Of a stretch of 64,000 bases of DNA, positions 10,250 to 21,839 are shown piece after piece. Made by a program: the position numbers and the translations under genes. The notes under the pieces are model-generated. The model searched no databases, was not told where the DNA came from, and was given only the letters and a program-made list of their open reading frames with translations. Source of the DNA: Mesorhabditis belari (Eukaryota > Nematoda > Chromadorea > Rhabditida > Rhabditidae); assembly GCA_958450365.1 (NCBI GenBank), contig CAUEEP010000926.1:1846501-1910500 (forward strand), read 5' to 3'. Position 1 is the first letter of the stretch, and every line of letters begins with the position of its first letter.

Positions 10250-11700
10250 CGGTGCAACGAAACAGTAATAAGTTCATTTCCATCAATTCTTTTTTTTCCC
10301 TTTTCTCACAACTGAACTTTTGAACATATGGTTTTTTTGAAAGCAAAAGCCCCAACGAATCCTTTTCTCTTTTTTCAAATCCAACGCCTTTCCTCTAAAG
10401 TTTGAACGGATTTTATGAGCACAAAACTGTTCTTTGTTTTTGAATTTCATTCATTTTTTGATAAATCAATGTTTTTAAATCAATAAATCAATCAATTCAA
10501 TCAATGTCCAATGTTCAATGTTTCTAACTTTTCAACAAAATGTAACTTTGATCGATTCTTGTCTCTCGAGCTTTTGTTTATCCATGAAAAGCTCGTCGAT
10601 GATCCCTGAAAATATTTTGCACTTTTTTTTTGCCGTTGTTGACTCGTTGATACTTGACGGGAAATGTGTCTGGATTGAGTGAGGACGAATAAACGAAGAT
10701 TGTATTCGATCCTCAACTAGCGATCTCTTTTTTTATCGACTTATTGCATCAATTGCATTATTTTTTTTGAGTTATGCTTACCCTTTTTGAATGCTTGGCT
10801 TTCCAAGAAAAAGCGCAAAAAAAAGGAAAAAGAAAATCTTTCCAAGAAAAAATATAAACTCTCTCTCAAAAACTGTTTAAGTTATGATTAAACTATTGAA
10901 TCATAGAAATTACTTATTTAAAGTCATCTTGTCATTCAAACAAAGCAAGTTTTAACTCATTAACTTTTAACAAATTCTGTTAATCACTTCCGCAAACAAG
11001 GAAATCTAATAGAAATCTTTTTCTCCTTTCGAATCATTTCCCAGTTATCTCTTTGACATTTTGGTGGTAATTTCAAGAAAAAAAAGACAGATAAGCTGCC
11101 AAAGATCGGCAAAGATTTGTTGAAGATTTAAATTTCAAAACTCAAACAAATACTCGATAACAATTGGGGAGTTTCCTTCATTGAAGTCTCATTTCACGAG
11201 CGTTCAATGATCTGTGAGTGAATAGGAAAAGAAAAAAGGCCAAATCATTTCTTTTAAAAAAGAGCAAAGAAAAATGGGGGAAAAATGGGAAAAAAAATGA
11301 ACCGACAAGGGCAGTTGTTTTTCCCCTTTCCCATATCGGCTGATTAAACTCTCTTTCAGCCATTCCCACTTTATTTTCTCTCTCTCAGATCATTTACCCG
11401 AGATATTGCCCCAAAAGTTTTTCGCGACCGATTTGTTCAACTCACAAAATTGATTCAAGATTGAAATTTTGATGTTTATTGATAAGATCTACGAGTTCCA
11501 CGAGTTTTCATTGTTAGATTTGAGTTAGATTTGTTTTCTATTTGATACTGTTATGGATTTGAGTGATACTGTTATGGATCGATTAACAAATTGAACACAA
11601 CTTCAAGTTTTAGATGTACTCCTTTTTTTTGGTTCTTGAACTCTTTGAATTTTCATTTTCATTTTCATTTTCATTTTCATTTCCATTTTCATTTCCATTT
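10250..11700. other. Intergenic region before the SLC22-like gene
   Basis: AT-rich, with pyrimidine tracts and an ATTTTC simple repeat at 11648-11702. I find no gene. It probably contains the promoter of the next gene. Confidence 0.5.
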
Positions 11701-11702
11701 TC

Positions 11703-11704
11703 AG
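11703..11704 (+). other. Candidate trans-splice acceptor
   Basis: CATTTTCAG ends 8 bases before the ATG at 11713, a typical position for SL1 addition in nematodes. A cis-spliced 5' UTR intron is the alternative. Confidence 0.5.
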
Positions 11705-11712
11705 CTTATATC

Positions 11713-14700
11713 ATGGGCCCAAAACCGCCACATTTGAGTCCAGCTGGGTCGAGTTTCTCCGTGAATCGGGAATATTCCCATTTGAATGGAGATGGGGAAA
11801 AGAAAAAGTACTTACCTGATGAAGTACTTGATATGATTGGTGAGTTAAGACATTCGCAACAAAGCCATTCATTCACTTGCAGCCATTTCAAATCATTGCG
11901 AATAATTGTTAATGGGAAATTATGTTAAACTAAAAGCTTTTATTGAGTTGGTGAATTGAAAACTGCCGGCTATTGTCATATGTGACAGTTTGAGCACTTT
12001 CTTCAAAAGAAACCCATTTTGGTGTCAATAGAAAAGTTGTAGAGAATCAAAAATCAAGCTTATATCCAAATTTTCAGAACGATTCAAAAACTGGTTTTCA
12101 AGAAATGCCAAATTTACGAATTTTCACAAAAGTTGCATTTTAAGCGAAACTACTAAGTGTATCTTTTTGGAAATTTGGCTCTAAACCTAATTTTTGTTCT
12201 CTACAACTTTTCTATTCACACCAAAATGGGTTTCTTTCGAAGAAAGTGCTCAAACTGGGACATCTCCTCCATTTTTGAGTCTCACACTTGTCTCACACAC
12301 AAAGCAAAATCCTACTACGAAAGAGGAGTCCGCAAATTGCCTGTAAAATGGGCAGAAGTCGTCAATAATAATGGGAATTATTTGGAATGAATTTATGGTT
12401 TTATGTTGAATAAATTTTAGTTCAAAGTCCGGCAGTTTTCAATTCACCAACCCAATAGTTTCAATATCTAACAAGGGAATGGCCAGAAGTGAATGTGATC
12501 GTCTGGGATGAATCTTCTCAAATGTTTGGGATGGATCTTTCCAAACGTTTGGGATGGATCTTCTCAAACGTTTGGGTTGGATCATCTCAAACGGTTACAA
12601 ACGACTTTCGGGTCGAGTTCTTTCATTCGATAGATCTCATTAAGAGATTAAGAGAATATTGAGTTTGGAAAAGGCTATGGTATTGCTTTTTGTGTGCCAC
12701 TAGTCCTCGAGGTTACAAGTCATGATCAACCAAACCAGGCAGACCAAAAACCATCATTCAACTATGTCCTAACCTAGTCTAAACCAATCACCATAACTTC
12801 TTTCATTAAACATTTCCAGGTGCACGAAACAAAACCCTTTTGGTGGGAATGTGTTCAGCTTCATTCATTTGGGTGCTCGGCGCAATGCCGTTGATGGCCT
12901 CGGGTTTCACTTCTGATACAAATAATGCAACGATGAGAACCGTGATTGATGATGTGAGGGGGGAAATCTTTATTTTAAGAGAATCCAAATTTTCAGTTTA
13001 ATCTAACTGGAGAGAACTCGTATCTGGCTGAGATTCCAACGTCGGCATATATGGCAGGAAATATGGCTGGTGGAACTTTCCTGGCTCAGGCGTCGGACAG
13101 GTAAATGAGGGGGGAAGGGTTTAGTACTAGAATCTGAGTACTAGAATCTGAGTACTAGAATACTGTAGTAGTAATGTCGTAATGTATATACGGTTATACG
13201 GTAGGTAAATGGGAGGAATGGCTTGATGAAATGCCTGGATAGTGAAGTGAAAGACATTCTAAGCGATGCCGATCTTTTGCCATTCAACCCTAAACAATTC
13301 TAGATTCGGTCGTCGTCCCGTTCTCCTACTCGCTCTTTCCATGTTCTCTCTATCCGGCATTCTTGCTTCATTTTCCCCATCGATTCTCATTTACAGCTTG
13401 CTCCGAGCGTGTCAAGGATGCTTTTATACAGTAAATAGTACAAAACATATATCAAAGTCAATTTTTAGGGTTCTTGCGTGACCGGTTGGGTTGCCGGTTA
13501 TGAGATGTCACCGCCAAAGATGCGTCCATTAGCCACGCTGCTTTTTGGGATGGCTTGGGTGAGTGTGATCTCAGATTTAGTTCAAAAGTATATACAGGGT
13601 GCGCCAAAAGTTCCCGTACTTGTATTTTCTGTATTTTTGGTGATGTTAGATAAAAGATACGATTTTAAAAGTAAGAAATTCGAAAAACTGATTTAGAAAA
13701 CGTTTCTGGTTAATTTATAAGTGCAACGCTATTTAAGACAAGTGATTGAGAAGAGAGTCCGCTCAGGGGCGCTTTGGTCGCACAGTTACAGGGCACAGTT
13801 ACAGGGCACAGTTACAGGGCACAGTTACAGGGCACAGTTACAGGGCACAGTTACAGGGCACAGTTACAGGGCACAGTTACAGGGCACAGTTACAGGGCAC
13901 AGTTACAGGGCACAGTTACAGGGCACAGTTACAGGGCACAGTTACAGGGCACAGTTACAGGGCACAGTTACAGGGCACAGTTACAGGGCACAGTTACAGG
14001 GCACAGTTACAGGGCACAGTTACAGGGCACAGTTACAGGGCACAGTTACAGGGCACAGTTACAGGGCACAAGGGAACTCTTTCATTGAATATCTTTAGTT
14101 ATTGGGCTATTCTGCTGTGGCCCCTTTGGCCTACAATGCCGACTCGTGGAGACAACTCGTTTTTTACACGGCTCTCCCATCATTACCCTTTGCTTTATGG
14201 ATATATTTGTAAGTATAAATACAAGACTTTTACGTCTAATATATATTTAGCTTTTTACCGGAAACTCTGCACTTTTTGGTGAGCAAACGGAAAACGAAAG
14301 AGATGGGAGTCTGGCTTGAAAAAGTTAGCTCAAAGATCACTCAAAGAAAACTCAGAAAATTTTGATTTTTAGATTTGCGGTGATCAAAAGTCGCCCGTTT
14401 CTTCAGAACAAATTCTATTACTTCAGGAAAACTCTGAGAAAAAGTTCATTTTTAATGAAATTATCTTCGAGTCAAATGGTTTAGGGTGAACGTTTTTCGA
14501 GAGATTTGTGGAAATAGGACTTTTTTGATCTATACGATAGCGATGATGTATTTGTGGTGAGGGGGAATTTCAAGAAAACAAGAAATTCAATTCAAATTAG
14601 TCGAAAAGAATTTACGTTTCTCGTTAATTTATAAGTGCGACACTATTTAAGACAAGTGATTGAGAAGAGGGGCGCTTTGGTCGCTCAGGGGCGCTCAGGG

Positions 14701-17700
14701 GCGCTCAGGGGCGCTTTGGTCGCACATTTTTTTGGGGCTTCAGGCCTGTAACTTTTATGGATCAAAAGATTTTCAAGAGCCAAGATGTTTTTCGAAAACT
14801 AGACATAAAATGTGACATTTTTATATTGGGTGTATAAAGTTTTGGTCAACGACCGAGTCGGAAGTCAGGTTAGAACTTGGTTTTCCCATATAAATTTTCA
14901 TCAAAGGAAATAACTGTAACTGTGCGCTGTAACTGTGCGCTGTAACTGTGCGCTGTAACTGTGCGCTGTAACTGTGCGCTGTAACTGTGCGCTGTAACTG
15001 TGCGCTGTAACTGTGCCCGGTAACTGTGCGCTGTAACTGTGCCCGGTAACTGTGCCCGGTAACTGTGCGCTGTAACTGTGCCCGGTAACTGTGCCCGGTA
15101 ACTGTGCGCTGTAACTGTGCCCGGTAACTGTGCGCTGTAACTGTGCGCTGTAACTGTGCCCGGTAACTGTGCGCTGTAACTGTGCCCGGTAACTGTGCCC
15201 GGTAACTGTGCGCTGTAACTGTGCCCGGTAACTGTGCGCTGTAACTGTGCCCGGTAACTGTGCGCTGTAACTGTGCGCTGTAACTGTGCCCGGTAACTGT
15301 GCCCGGTAACTGTGCGCTGTAACTGTGCCCGGTAACTGTGCCCGGTAACTGTGCCCGGTAACTGTGCCCGGTAACTGTGCCCGGTAACTGTGCCCGGTAA
15401 CTGTGCGCTGTAACTTGCCCGGTAACTGTGCGCTGTAACTGTGCCCGGTAACTGTGCGCTGTAACTGTGCCCGGTAACTGTGCGCTGTAACTGTGCCCGG
15501 TAACTGTGCGCTGTAACTGTGCCCGGTAACTGTGCGCTGTAACTGTGCGCTGTAACTGTGCCCGGTAACTGTGCGCTGTAACTGTGCCCGGTAACTGTGC
15601 CCGGTAACTGTGCGCTGTAACTGTGCCCGGTAACTGTGCGCTGTAACTGTGCCCGGTAACTGTGCGCTGTAACTGTGCGCTGTAACTGTGCCCGGTAACT
15701 GTGCCCGGTAACTGTGCGCTGTAACTGTGCCCGGTAACTGTGCCCGGTAACTGTGCGCTGTAACTGTGCCCGGTAACTGTGCGCTGTAACTGTGCCCGGT
15801 AACTGTGCGCTGTAACTGTGCCCGGTAACTGTGCGCTGTAACTGTGCCCGGTAACTGTGCGCTGTAACTGTGCCCGGTAACTGTGCGCTGTAACTGTGCC
15901 CGGTAACTGTGCCCGGTAACTGTGCGCTGTAACTGTGCCCGGCAACTGTGCCCGGTAACTGTGCCCGGTAACTGTGCGCTGTAACTGATTTGTGGAAATA
16001 GGACTTTTTTGATCTATACGATAGCGATGATGTATTTATGGTGAGGGAGCATTTTAAGAAAACAAGAAATTCAATTCAAATTAGTCGAAAAAGAATTTAG
16101 GATTTGTGACACGTTCACCTATTTCGGCCTTTCTTTGTACAGTACGGAGTTGTCCGGGAACAAATGGGTCAACTATTTGCTGATGGGTTTAGTCGAATTA
16201 CCCGCCTACATCTTCACGCCGATGCTCATCGATAAGTGAGTACAATCAAAAAGATATTCCGCCAAATGTTCGTTTATATAAAATTTTTTTGATTTTAAAA
16301 GAGTTATTGATTGTTTTTTCTAGCGAGTAATGCGTAATTTAAATTTAAAATTTAAAAGTAATTTAAAACGCACACTTCAGAAAAATTACCGTACTTTTAG
16401 GGAAAATTACTGCAAAAAAATTGGGAGTGGAAGAAATGCTACCTTTTTTTTGGCGCACCGGGAACATTTGCGCATCTTTTTTTTGCGCACCTTTTCGCCC
16501 ATTATAACAAGGACTGCCCTAGACCCATAGAATCACTTTTTTTTTTCTGCTATTCGTCTATAGCTTTCATTTCTTGATGATATTTGTTGCTTATTGCTTT
16601 CCTGTCTTCTTGGTGCTTGATGGGCTGGAGTCTCCGTGGGCTAGAGACAAGTGCGCTTGCACTGCGCCATCTACTAGAGCATGACCGAGTGGTTAACGAG
16701 AGCCTCTTTCAAACGAACGGCAGAGAGAGATCGCGGGTTCGCCTCCTCTCGCCGCCAATTCTTTTGCTTTTTGTTGCGGAGTAGCAGCGAAGCTTCGGGT
16801 GAAGTAAGAATTGAGTGAAATGTAAACATGAGAAAACATGTAAAACAGTCGCGCCAGTCCCTTAAAACCGCACGTCAATGGGAATCTAACTAAACGATTC
16901 TGTTTTTTTTATTTTGATACTTAAGCACGCATTGTGGCATAAACCAGTGTCGAGAAAAACGCGTTCAAAGCTAGGCTACACGATGCTCCGTCTGTTGATA
17001 TCGAAAAATAGCCCTGAATTTCAGCTATTTTTTGCTCCTTAAGCGCACATTGTAGCATAAACCAGTGTCGAGAAAAACGCGTTCAAAGCTAGACTACGCA
17101 ACACTTCGCACTGTGATTATGGGAATGGGGTACAGTATTTACGGTACTTACTCGCAAGGAACACAGTTGGTAACTCTAGTTGGTAACTCCCTATCATTTA
17201 GATTAAGAACTTTAAATTAAAGTTGATCATATGAAGATAAGTTTCAACCAGTTTGCACAGGATTTTTAGATTTGAATAAACTAATTGAAAATTTGAAATT
17301 TCAGAATATAATTGGCAAGGATTTTAGCTGATTTAGCCAATTTAGTTCCTCAAGAAAGCCATAAGATTTCAGATTTGGTCGTCGTTCGATCGTTGCAGGC
17401 AGTCATTTTGTGGCCGGTCTTGCTTTCATGAGTCTTTTAATATCTCCTGGTTTGTTTTAATCGGCTAGAAATGATCATAAGTGATCCATTTACCAATATA
17501 ACAATATTTTTCAGCAGAAGTCCTTCTCCCGATTTGGTTAATAGGCAAATCGGCGATCACCCTCTCGTTTATGGCGCTTTTCGTGTACGCGAGTGAGGTG
17601 AAGCTTTTAAAAAATGACAATTATATAATAAAATGATAGATTGGCAACTTGAAAGTTGGTACACTTACCGTATTTTCTCTAATAGTAGTGCACCCCGGCA

Positions 17701-20070
17701 GGCCGAGTTGGTGACTATCTTACGGCTTCCAAGCTTTTGCAGAAGCTCAACACTTTAATCCCCCACTAGATCTCATCGTCGGCTACATTTTCCGGCCACA
17801 CATCAATAGGTTCTGATAAGCGGTTCTCGAGATTTCGAGGAATTTAGGCGACGCTTTGGGTGCACTACTATTAAAGAAAATACGGTATTCGTTGGCAAAT
17901 CAAAATCGAATCTCAAAATGAAACCTTGTTGAAGAAATTCCGAACATACAACGAGCCGGCAGCGTAGGCCATTCTGAAATTTGGGTTTACCTTAAATTTC
18001 AACTCATTTAAAGCACCGACACTATTGAAAGCCTATTAATAGACAGATCTAATATTCAAATTCAAAACGATCAAAAACGAATTATCGTATTTTCTCTAAT
18101 AGTAGTGCACCCCGGCAAGCCGAGTTGGTGACTATTTGACGGTTTCCAAGCTTTTGCAGAAGCTCAACACTCTAATCCCCCACTAGATCTCATCGTCGGC
18201 TTTTTTCGATTCCACATTGATAGACTCTGACAAGCGGTTTATAAGATTTCAAGGAACTTAGGGGAAGTCCAGGTTAGAGAAAATCCCGTAATCTATTAAT
18301 ATTAATGAATACCGTATTCTCTCTAATAGTAGTGCAACCCGGCAGGCCGAGTTGGTGACTATCTTATGGTTTCCAAGCTTTTGCAGAAGCTCAACACTTT
18401 AATCCCCCACTAGATCTCATCGTCAGCTACATTTTCCAACCGCACATCGATAGGTCCTGATAAGCGGTTCTCGAGATTTCGAGCAATTTAGGCGACGCTC
18501 AGGGGTGCACCCTATTTACTATTAGAGAAAATACGGTATTCGTTGGAGTTTTTAGAAATAACTATTACCCCAATTAATCTACAGTTTTCACTAATAAAAA
18601 GGCTCATTTATTCTCTAAACATCTTTTAACAGATTTAGAAAAGTTTCGGCTTTGTAGTTTTCTAGGGGGCAAGAAGTTGAGGAACCAAAAATGATGAACA
18701 CTCGATGAAGCGATTTGAGCGTTGAGCACTTTCTTCCACATAAACCTATTTTGATGTTCATAGAAAAAAGATAGAGCATGAAAAGTTAGGCATATAGCCG
18801 AATTCTTAGCTTGATTTTCCAATTTTTAAAATTATATGTCTGTTTGAGGAATTTTCAGAAAAAAAAAACTTGAATTTCTGCTCAAATTCATTAGAAAAGT
18901 TGCCCAAATTTGCTTAAGCTTGTCTTAAATTTGCTGTCTTTGCTTAAGCTTGTCTTAAATTCGATAATATGTAACTTTTAATCTACCATTAATTAATTCA
19001 ATTGGCAATTGGTAATTCAAATTGAGAGAAATCTAATTCAATTGGCATATATGTTTTATGGGACGAATACGAAAAAGTTTCTCAACTTTCAAGTTGTCAA
19101 TCTAATATCAAATATCTATTCAAGTAACTATTTATTTGTTTTAAAATGAATTCCAGGTTTTCCCAACCGATATCCGAAACGCATCAGTCGGAATGTGCGT
19201 TGTTGTGGCTCGTATTGGTGGCATTGCGGCTCCGCAGATTAAAAATATGGTTTGTCAGTTTGATTTCATAAATTTTAAGCAAAAGATTAATAAAAAATAA
19301 CCTTAAATGACAAGTCAGCTTGAAAATTTCAAATGTTTTCGAATATCTACTAGATATAAAAGAGCTGTGTCTGTCTATCTGTGCGCATTACTCCTCCACA
19401 TATCTACTATATAAAAATGGACTAAGACATCTGTCTGTTTGTCTGTCTGTCTGTGCGCACTACTCTTCCACATCCAGTGGGCTGTTTCAAATGCCTTATA
19501 GCTAGTTGGCTTAGAATTTCATGTAGTTATGCAATAGGTTTTGAAATTTTTAAAAAACCAAAAATGCCGACGTGCAGGAGTCGAACCCGGGTCTTGTGGG
19601 CTAGAGACAAGTGCGCTTGCACTGCGCCAGTGCATGGTCGACTCGTTAACGCGCTCGTCTCTCAAGCGAACACGGAAGAGAGAGGTCGCGGGTTCGACTC
19701 CTCTTGCCGCCAATTCTTTTCATTTTTGCTCCCAAAAAGGAAAAGAAAGAAAGGAATGCTTTTTTTGCTGCTAGTTAAGTCTGTGACTTAAATAACTTTA
19801 GATAACAGTGATAACTCATAGGATTTCAAAGCTGAAAGTGTGATTGTTGATGCAAATTTCATAATAAACTCAGCGATTAGTTGAATTTCGAAAAAAAATT
19901 TCAATTCAACCTTATTTCTTTAGGCATTGGTCTTCTCAAAGATGCCTGAAGTAGTGCTATCAACGGTTTGTTTATTGGGCGGTTTGGCCACTCTTCTTCT
20001 CCCCGAAACAGCAAATCGACCATTGCCAGCATCGATAAAAGAGACAACCGAGAAGCAGCCACTTGCTTGA
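11713..20070 (+). CDS. MFS transporter, SLC22 (organic ion transporter) type
   Basis: Fourteen exons join in phase: 11713-11839, 12820-12953, 12997-13100, 13304-13430, 13469-13558, 14099-14208, 14251-14323, 14373-14443, 14485-14556, 16101-16235, 17373-17449, 17515-17597, 19157-19249, 19924-20070. They encode about 480 aa, slightly short for SLC22. The N-terminus is cytoplasmic, followed by a first membrane segment and a short extracellular loop with possible N-glycosylation sites (NAT, NLT). The MFS motif ASDRFGRRPVL spans exons 3-4. Other SLC22-like parts are LPETLHFLVSKRK after segment 6, YFGLSLYSTELSGN, LMGLVELPAYIF, a second KFGRRS, and VFPTDIRNASVG before the last two segments. It should move small organic solutes across a membrane; the substrate is unknown. 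Introns are loaded with repeats, but the frame is open throughout. Confidence 0.85.
11943..12455 (+). mobile_element. Deleted mariner-like transposon
   Basis: The inverted ends contain TTGGTGAATTGAAAACTGCCGG, with TA on both sides. The right part encodes YYERGVRKLPVKWAEVVNNN ending with a stop at 12388-12390, the typical C-terminus of a mariner transposase. The catalytic region is missing. The inside is partly a fold-back: a stretch of about 60 bp around AAAAGTTGTAGAGAATC and its inverse. It lies in intron 1 of the SLC22-like gene. A 5'-truncated second copy is at 59212-59435. Confidence 0.8.
12480..12610. repeat. Short tandem repeat, unit about 26 bp
   Basis: Units of the form TTTGGGATGGATCTTCTCAAACG follow a GGCCAGAAGTGAATGTGA sequence that also occurs at about 48880. 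The two sites belong to one dispersed repeat. Confidence 0.65.
13593..13780 (+). mobile_element. Left end of a mariner-type MITE
   Basis: Starts TACAGGGTGCGCCAAAAGTTCCCGTAC, matching the end of the complete MITE at 38275-38842. No right end is found; the sequence runs into the 13-bp minisatellite. Part of it (13702-13757) recurs at 14618-14671. Confidence 0.55.
13781..14070 (+). repeat. 13-bp minisatellite, unit CACAGTTACAGGG
   Basis: About 22 almost identical units in intron 5 of the SLC22-like gene. It is the reverse complement of the parent motif of the larger array at 14911-15987. Open frames here are artefacts of a stop-free repeat. Confidence 0.95.
14911..15987 (-). repeat. 13-bp minisatellite with two alternating unit types
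   Basis: About 82 units of either GCGCTGTAACTGT (A) or GCCCGGTAACTGT (B). The array opens with seven A units and then mixes A and B. One unit is shortened near 15414 and one reads GGCAACTGT near 15943. A and B each differ by one base from GCCCTGTAACTGT, the inverse of the unit at 13781-14070. Confidence 0.95.
15988..16100 (+). pseudogene. Partial copy of SLC22-like exon 9
   Basis: Matches 14502-14620 (3' part of exon 9, its donor and the start of the intron) with a few changes. The true exon 10 follows directly. It is probably a by-product of the duplication that enclosed the minisatellite. Confidence 0.8.
16423..16505 (+). mobile_element. Single arm of the GGAGTGGGACAAATGC MITE family
   Basis: Resembles the left arm of the elements at 26184-26894 and 36041-36420 (GGGAGTGG..., ACATTTGCGCA). 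No matching right arm is present. Confidence 0.6.
16637..16757. pseudogene. tRNA-like pseudogene pair (minus, then plus)
   Basis: A minus-strand remnant (GGCGCAGTGCAAGCGCAC) is followed by a plus-strand copy with GACCGAGTGGTTAACG (D arm, Ser/Leu type) and GCGGGTTCGCCTCCTC (T arm). The acceptor stem has no 5' partner, so it is not a functional tRNA. The same pair is found at 19568-19711. Confidence 0.6.
16921..17144. mobile_element. Partial MITE of the CCGTAAATACTG family
   Basis: Contains the internal fold-back around AAATAGCTGAAATTCAGGGC and ends TACAGTATTTACGG followed by TA. The opposite end is degraded. Confidence 0.65.
17668..17885. mobile_element. MITE, CCGTATTTTCTCTAATAGTAG family, copy 1
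   Basis: A 218-bp element with inverted ends CCGTATTTTCTCTAATAG and CTATTAAAGAAAATACGG inside a TA duplication. It lies in intron 12 of the SLC22-like gene. Confidence 0.85.
18085..18288. mobile_element. MITE, same family, copy 2 (degenerate)
   Basis: Same internal sequence as 17668-17885, with a damaged right end (AAATCCCGTA). Confidence 0.75.
18312..18536. mobile_element. MITE, same family, copy 3
   Basis: Both ends are intact within TA. It is the third copy within 900 bp of the same intron. Confidence 0.85.
19330..19500. repeat. Repeat with TCTACTAGATATAAAAG and TCTGTCTGTGCGC motifs
   Basis: Two diverged tandem copies (19345-19400 and 19398-19465). A related sequence at 53590-53650 is likewise followed by tRNA-like pseudogenes. 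The TCTACTATATAAA start would fit a Helitron 5' end, but no 3' hairpin end was identified. Confidence 0.5.
19568..19711. pseudogene. tRNA-like pseudogene pair (minus, then plus)
   Basis: The minus-strand half reads GGCGCAGTGCAAGCGCAC with a T arm CCGGGTTCGACTCCTGC. The plus-strand half has GTCGACTCGTTAACGC and GCGGGTTCGACTCCTC. Neither has a closed acceptor stem. It lies in intron 13 of the SLC22-like gene. Confidence 0.6.
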
Positions 20071-20162
20071 GATTTCATTGCTTTAGAGTCACTCTTCTAA
20101 TTGTTTAGAATCAAAATACAATGTAGAAATGAAGGCTACAAACTACAAGCCTAGACTATACT

Positions 20163-20297
20163 TTGAAGGAACTTTAAAGGAACCAAATAAGAACTATAAA
20201 GGAACTATAAAGGAACTATAAAGGAACTATAAAGGAACTATAAAGGAACTTTAAAGGAACCAAATAGGAACTATAAAGGAACTTTGAAGGAACTACA
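20163..20297. repeat. 11-bp tandem repeat, unit GGAACTATAAA
   Basis: Several copies with TTTAAA and CCAAATA variants, just downstream of the SLC22-like stop codon. Confidence 0.85.
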
Positions 20298-20944
20298 AGC
20301 CTTGTAGAAACGCGAAGAATAGTTGATGATTTTTGAAAACTGAAAACTGATTTTTGAAAACATTTTCATCAAAAAATTGGGTCAACTTTAGACTTTCGAA
20401 TGTTCAAATAACTAAAACCAAGTAAATTCATCATTTTTACACCGAGAACAAGCCATTTATGTTTGTAGTTTGTAGTCTGGGATAGGACTACAAATTTTAA
20501 TCTGAAGAAAAAACATTATATCTCAGCGTCTAGAACATGTTTTGGCTTGATTTTGGTGTCATTCGAAAGCCTAAAGTTGGCCCAATTTTCTCTTTTAAAA
20601 ATGTTTACAAAAATATCTATTCTGCGTGCTTCTACACGGGGTCTATAGTTTGGTCTTGTAGTTTTTAGCACTCATGTCTAAGACAAAGCAATAGAGCTGT
20701 TTCGGGTCAACCGAAAGGAATGCCCAAAACTCAAAGACTAAATTTTTTGCGTTTACGTATCATTCAGCAAAAAATAAAGCGCATATTGGGATTTAGCGTA
20801 AAATTTGAGAATGATTTAAAGTCTCATTCGAGGGTTTTGGTCACCCCAGAGGGTTCGGCGTTTTTTCGTCGATTTCGATTTGACCCGGAAAATCAGCTCT
20901 ACAAAAAGAAAGTCTGAGATTAAGTCCACCGTAAATACTGTATA
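20298..20944. other. No gene seen
   Basis: AT-rich. The short open frame at 20720-20917 has no recognisable features. Confidence 0.5.
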
Positions 20945-21344
20945 CCGTAAATACTATTTACGTACGTAAATACGTAAATAGTACCCCAACCCCCTCGTAC
21001 AGTCGCGTAGTCGCAAAGTTTTTTAGTATTTCATTTTTTCAAAGCACCCGTACTTTCAAAAAATACGTCTTTGGTATCAAAAAATAGCTGAAATTCAGGG
21101 CTATTTTTTGCTCCTTAAGCGCGCATTGTAGCATAAACCAGTGTCGAGAAACACTCGTTTAAAGCTAGACTACGCGATGCTCTGTCTTTTGATATCGAAA
21201 AATAGCCCTAAATTTCAGCTATTTTTTGCTCCTTAAGCGCACATTCTAGCATAAACCAGTGTCGAGAAAAACGCGTTCAAAGCTAGACTACGCAAAACTC
21301 CGCATCGTCATTATGGGGGTGGGGTCCAATTACAGTATTTACGG
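20945..21344. mobile_element. MITE of the CCGTAAATACTG family
   Basis: Begins ACCGTAAATAC, ends TACAGTATTTACGG within TA. It has internal inverted modules TCAAAAAATAGCTGAAATTC and CATAAACCAGTGTCGAGAAA. Related elements are at 29088-29443, 59938-60641 and parts of 16921-17144 and 43605-43690. Confidence 0.8.
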
Positions 21345-21645
21345 TATGTTATCATTTCATTTCATTTCCAAGTTTTTTTTTTGTGTGCTTTATAGATTTC
21401 ATAAAAATATTCACAAAGCTTGCCTTAACCTTATCGAAACTCTAAATACTTTTAGATTATATTTTATTTAAATCGATTGTGAAACTTGTCCTCTTTTTCT
21501 CGTCCTTTTCCTTGTCCTTTTCCTTGTCCTTTTCTTTTCCTTTTATTTTCCTTGTCCTTTTCTCAAACTATTTTATCACAAATTTGCTAAAAAACCATTT
21601 AAAAATGACTGACTAAATCCTTGAAATCCAATTTCTGTTGTTACC

Positions 21646-21838
21646 AGGCTTGTAAGCGGAAAAAAAAGAGGATCATTGCAAAGAGGATCAGAATATGATT
21701 TCATTTTCAAAGCAAAACTCAACAAAAGGGGCAGCTACGCACAGAAAAACAGTTATGCACAGAAAAAAACGTAGCTGCTCCATTTGTTGACTTTTTCTTT
21801 GAAAATTATATTAAATTTTCCGCTTGCAAACCTGGCTG
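21646..21838. repeat. Fold-back repeat
   Basis: Arms around CCAGGCTTGTAAGCGGAAAA and its inverse TTTTCCGCTTGCAAACCTGG, with an inner inverted pair around CAACAAAAGGGGCAGCTACG. Confidence 0.75.
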
Positions 21839-21839
21839 T

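Larger units (their letters stand above)
14557..16100 (+). other. Intron 9 of the SLC22-like gene
   Basis: The intron is about 1.5 kb and consists mostly of minisatellite. It ends with a copy of part of exon 9 and its own donor region (15988-16100). Confidence 0.75.

Noticed and set aside
11614..11928. Single-exon protein beginning MYSFFLVLELFEFSFSFS
   Set aside because: The first part is a translated ATTTTC simple repeat in the 5' flank. The real start is at 11713 and the exon ends at the donor after 11839.
13721..15945. Open frames of 100-374 codons with SYRAQLQGTVTGH-type repeats
   Set aside because: They are translations of the 13-bp minisatellite, whose length is not a multiple of three. 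The real exons lie on either side.
13781..15987. CRISPR-like array
   Set aside because: Units are contiguous with no unique spacers, and the DNA is eukaryotic.
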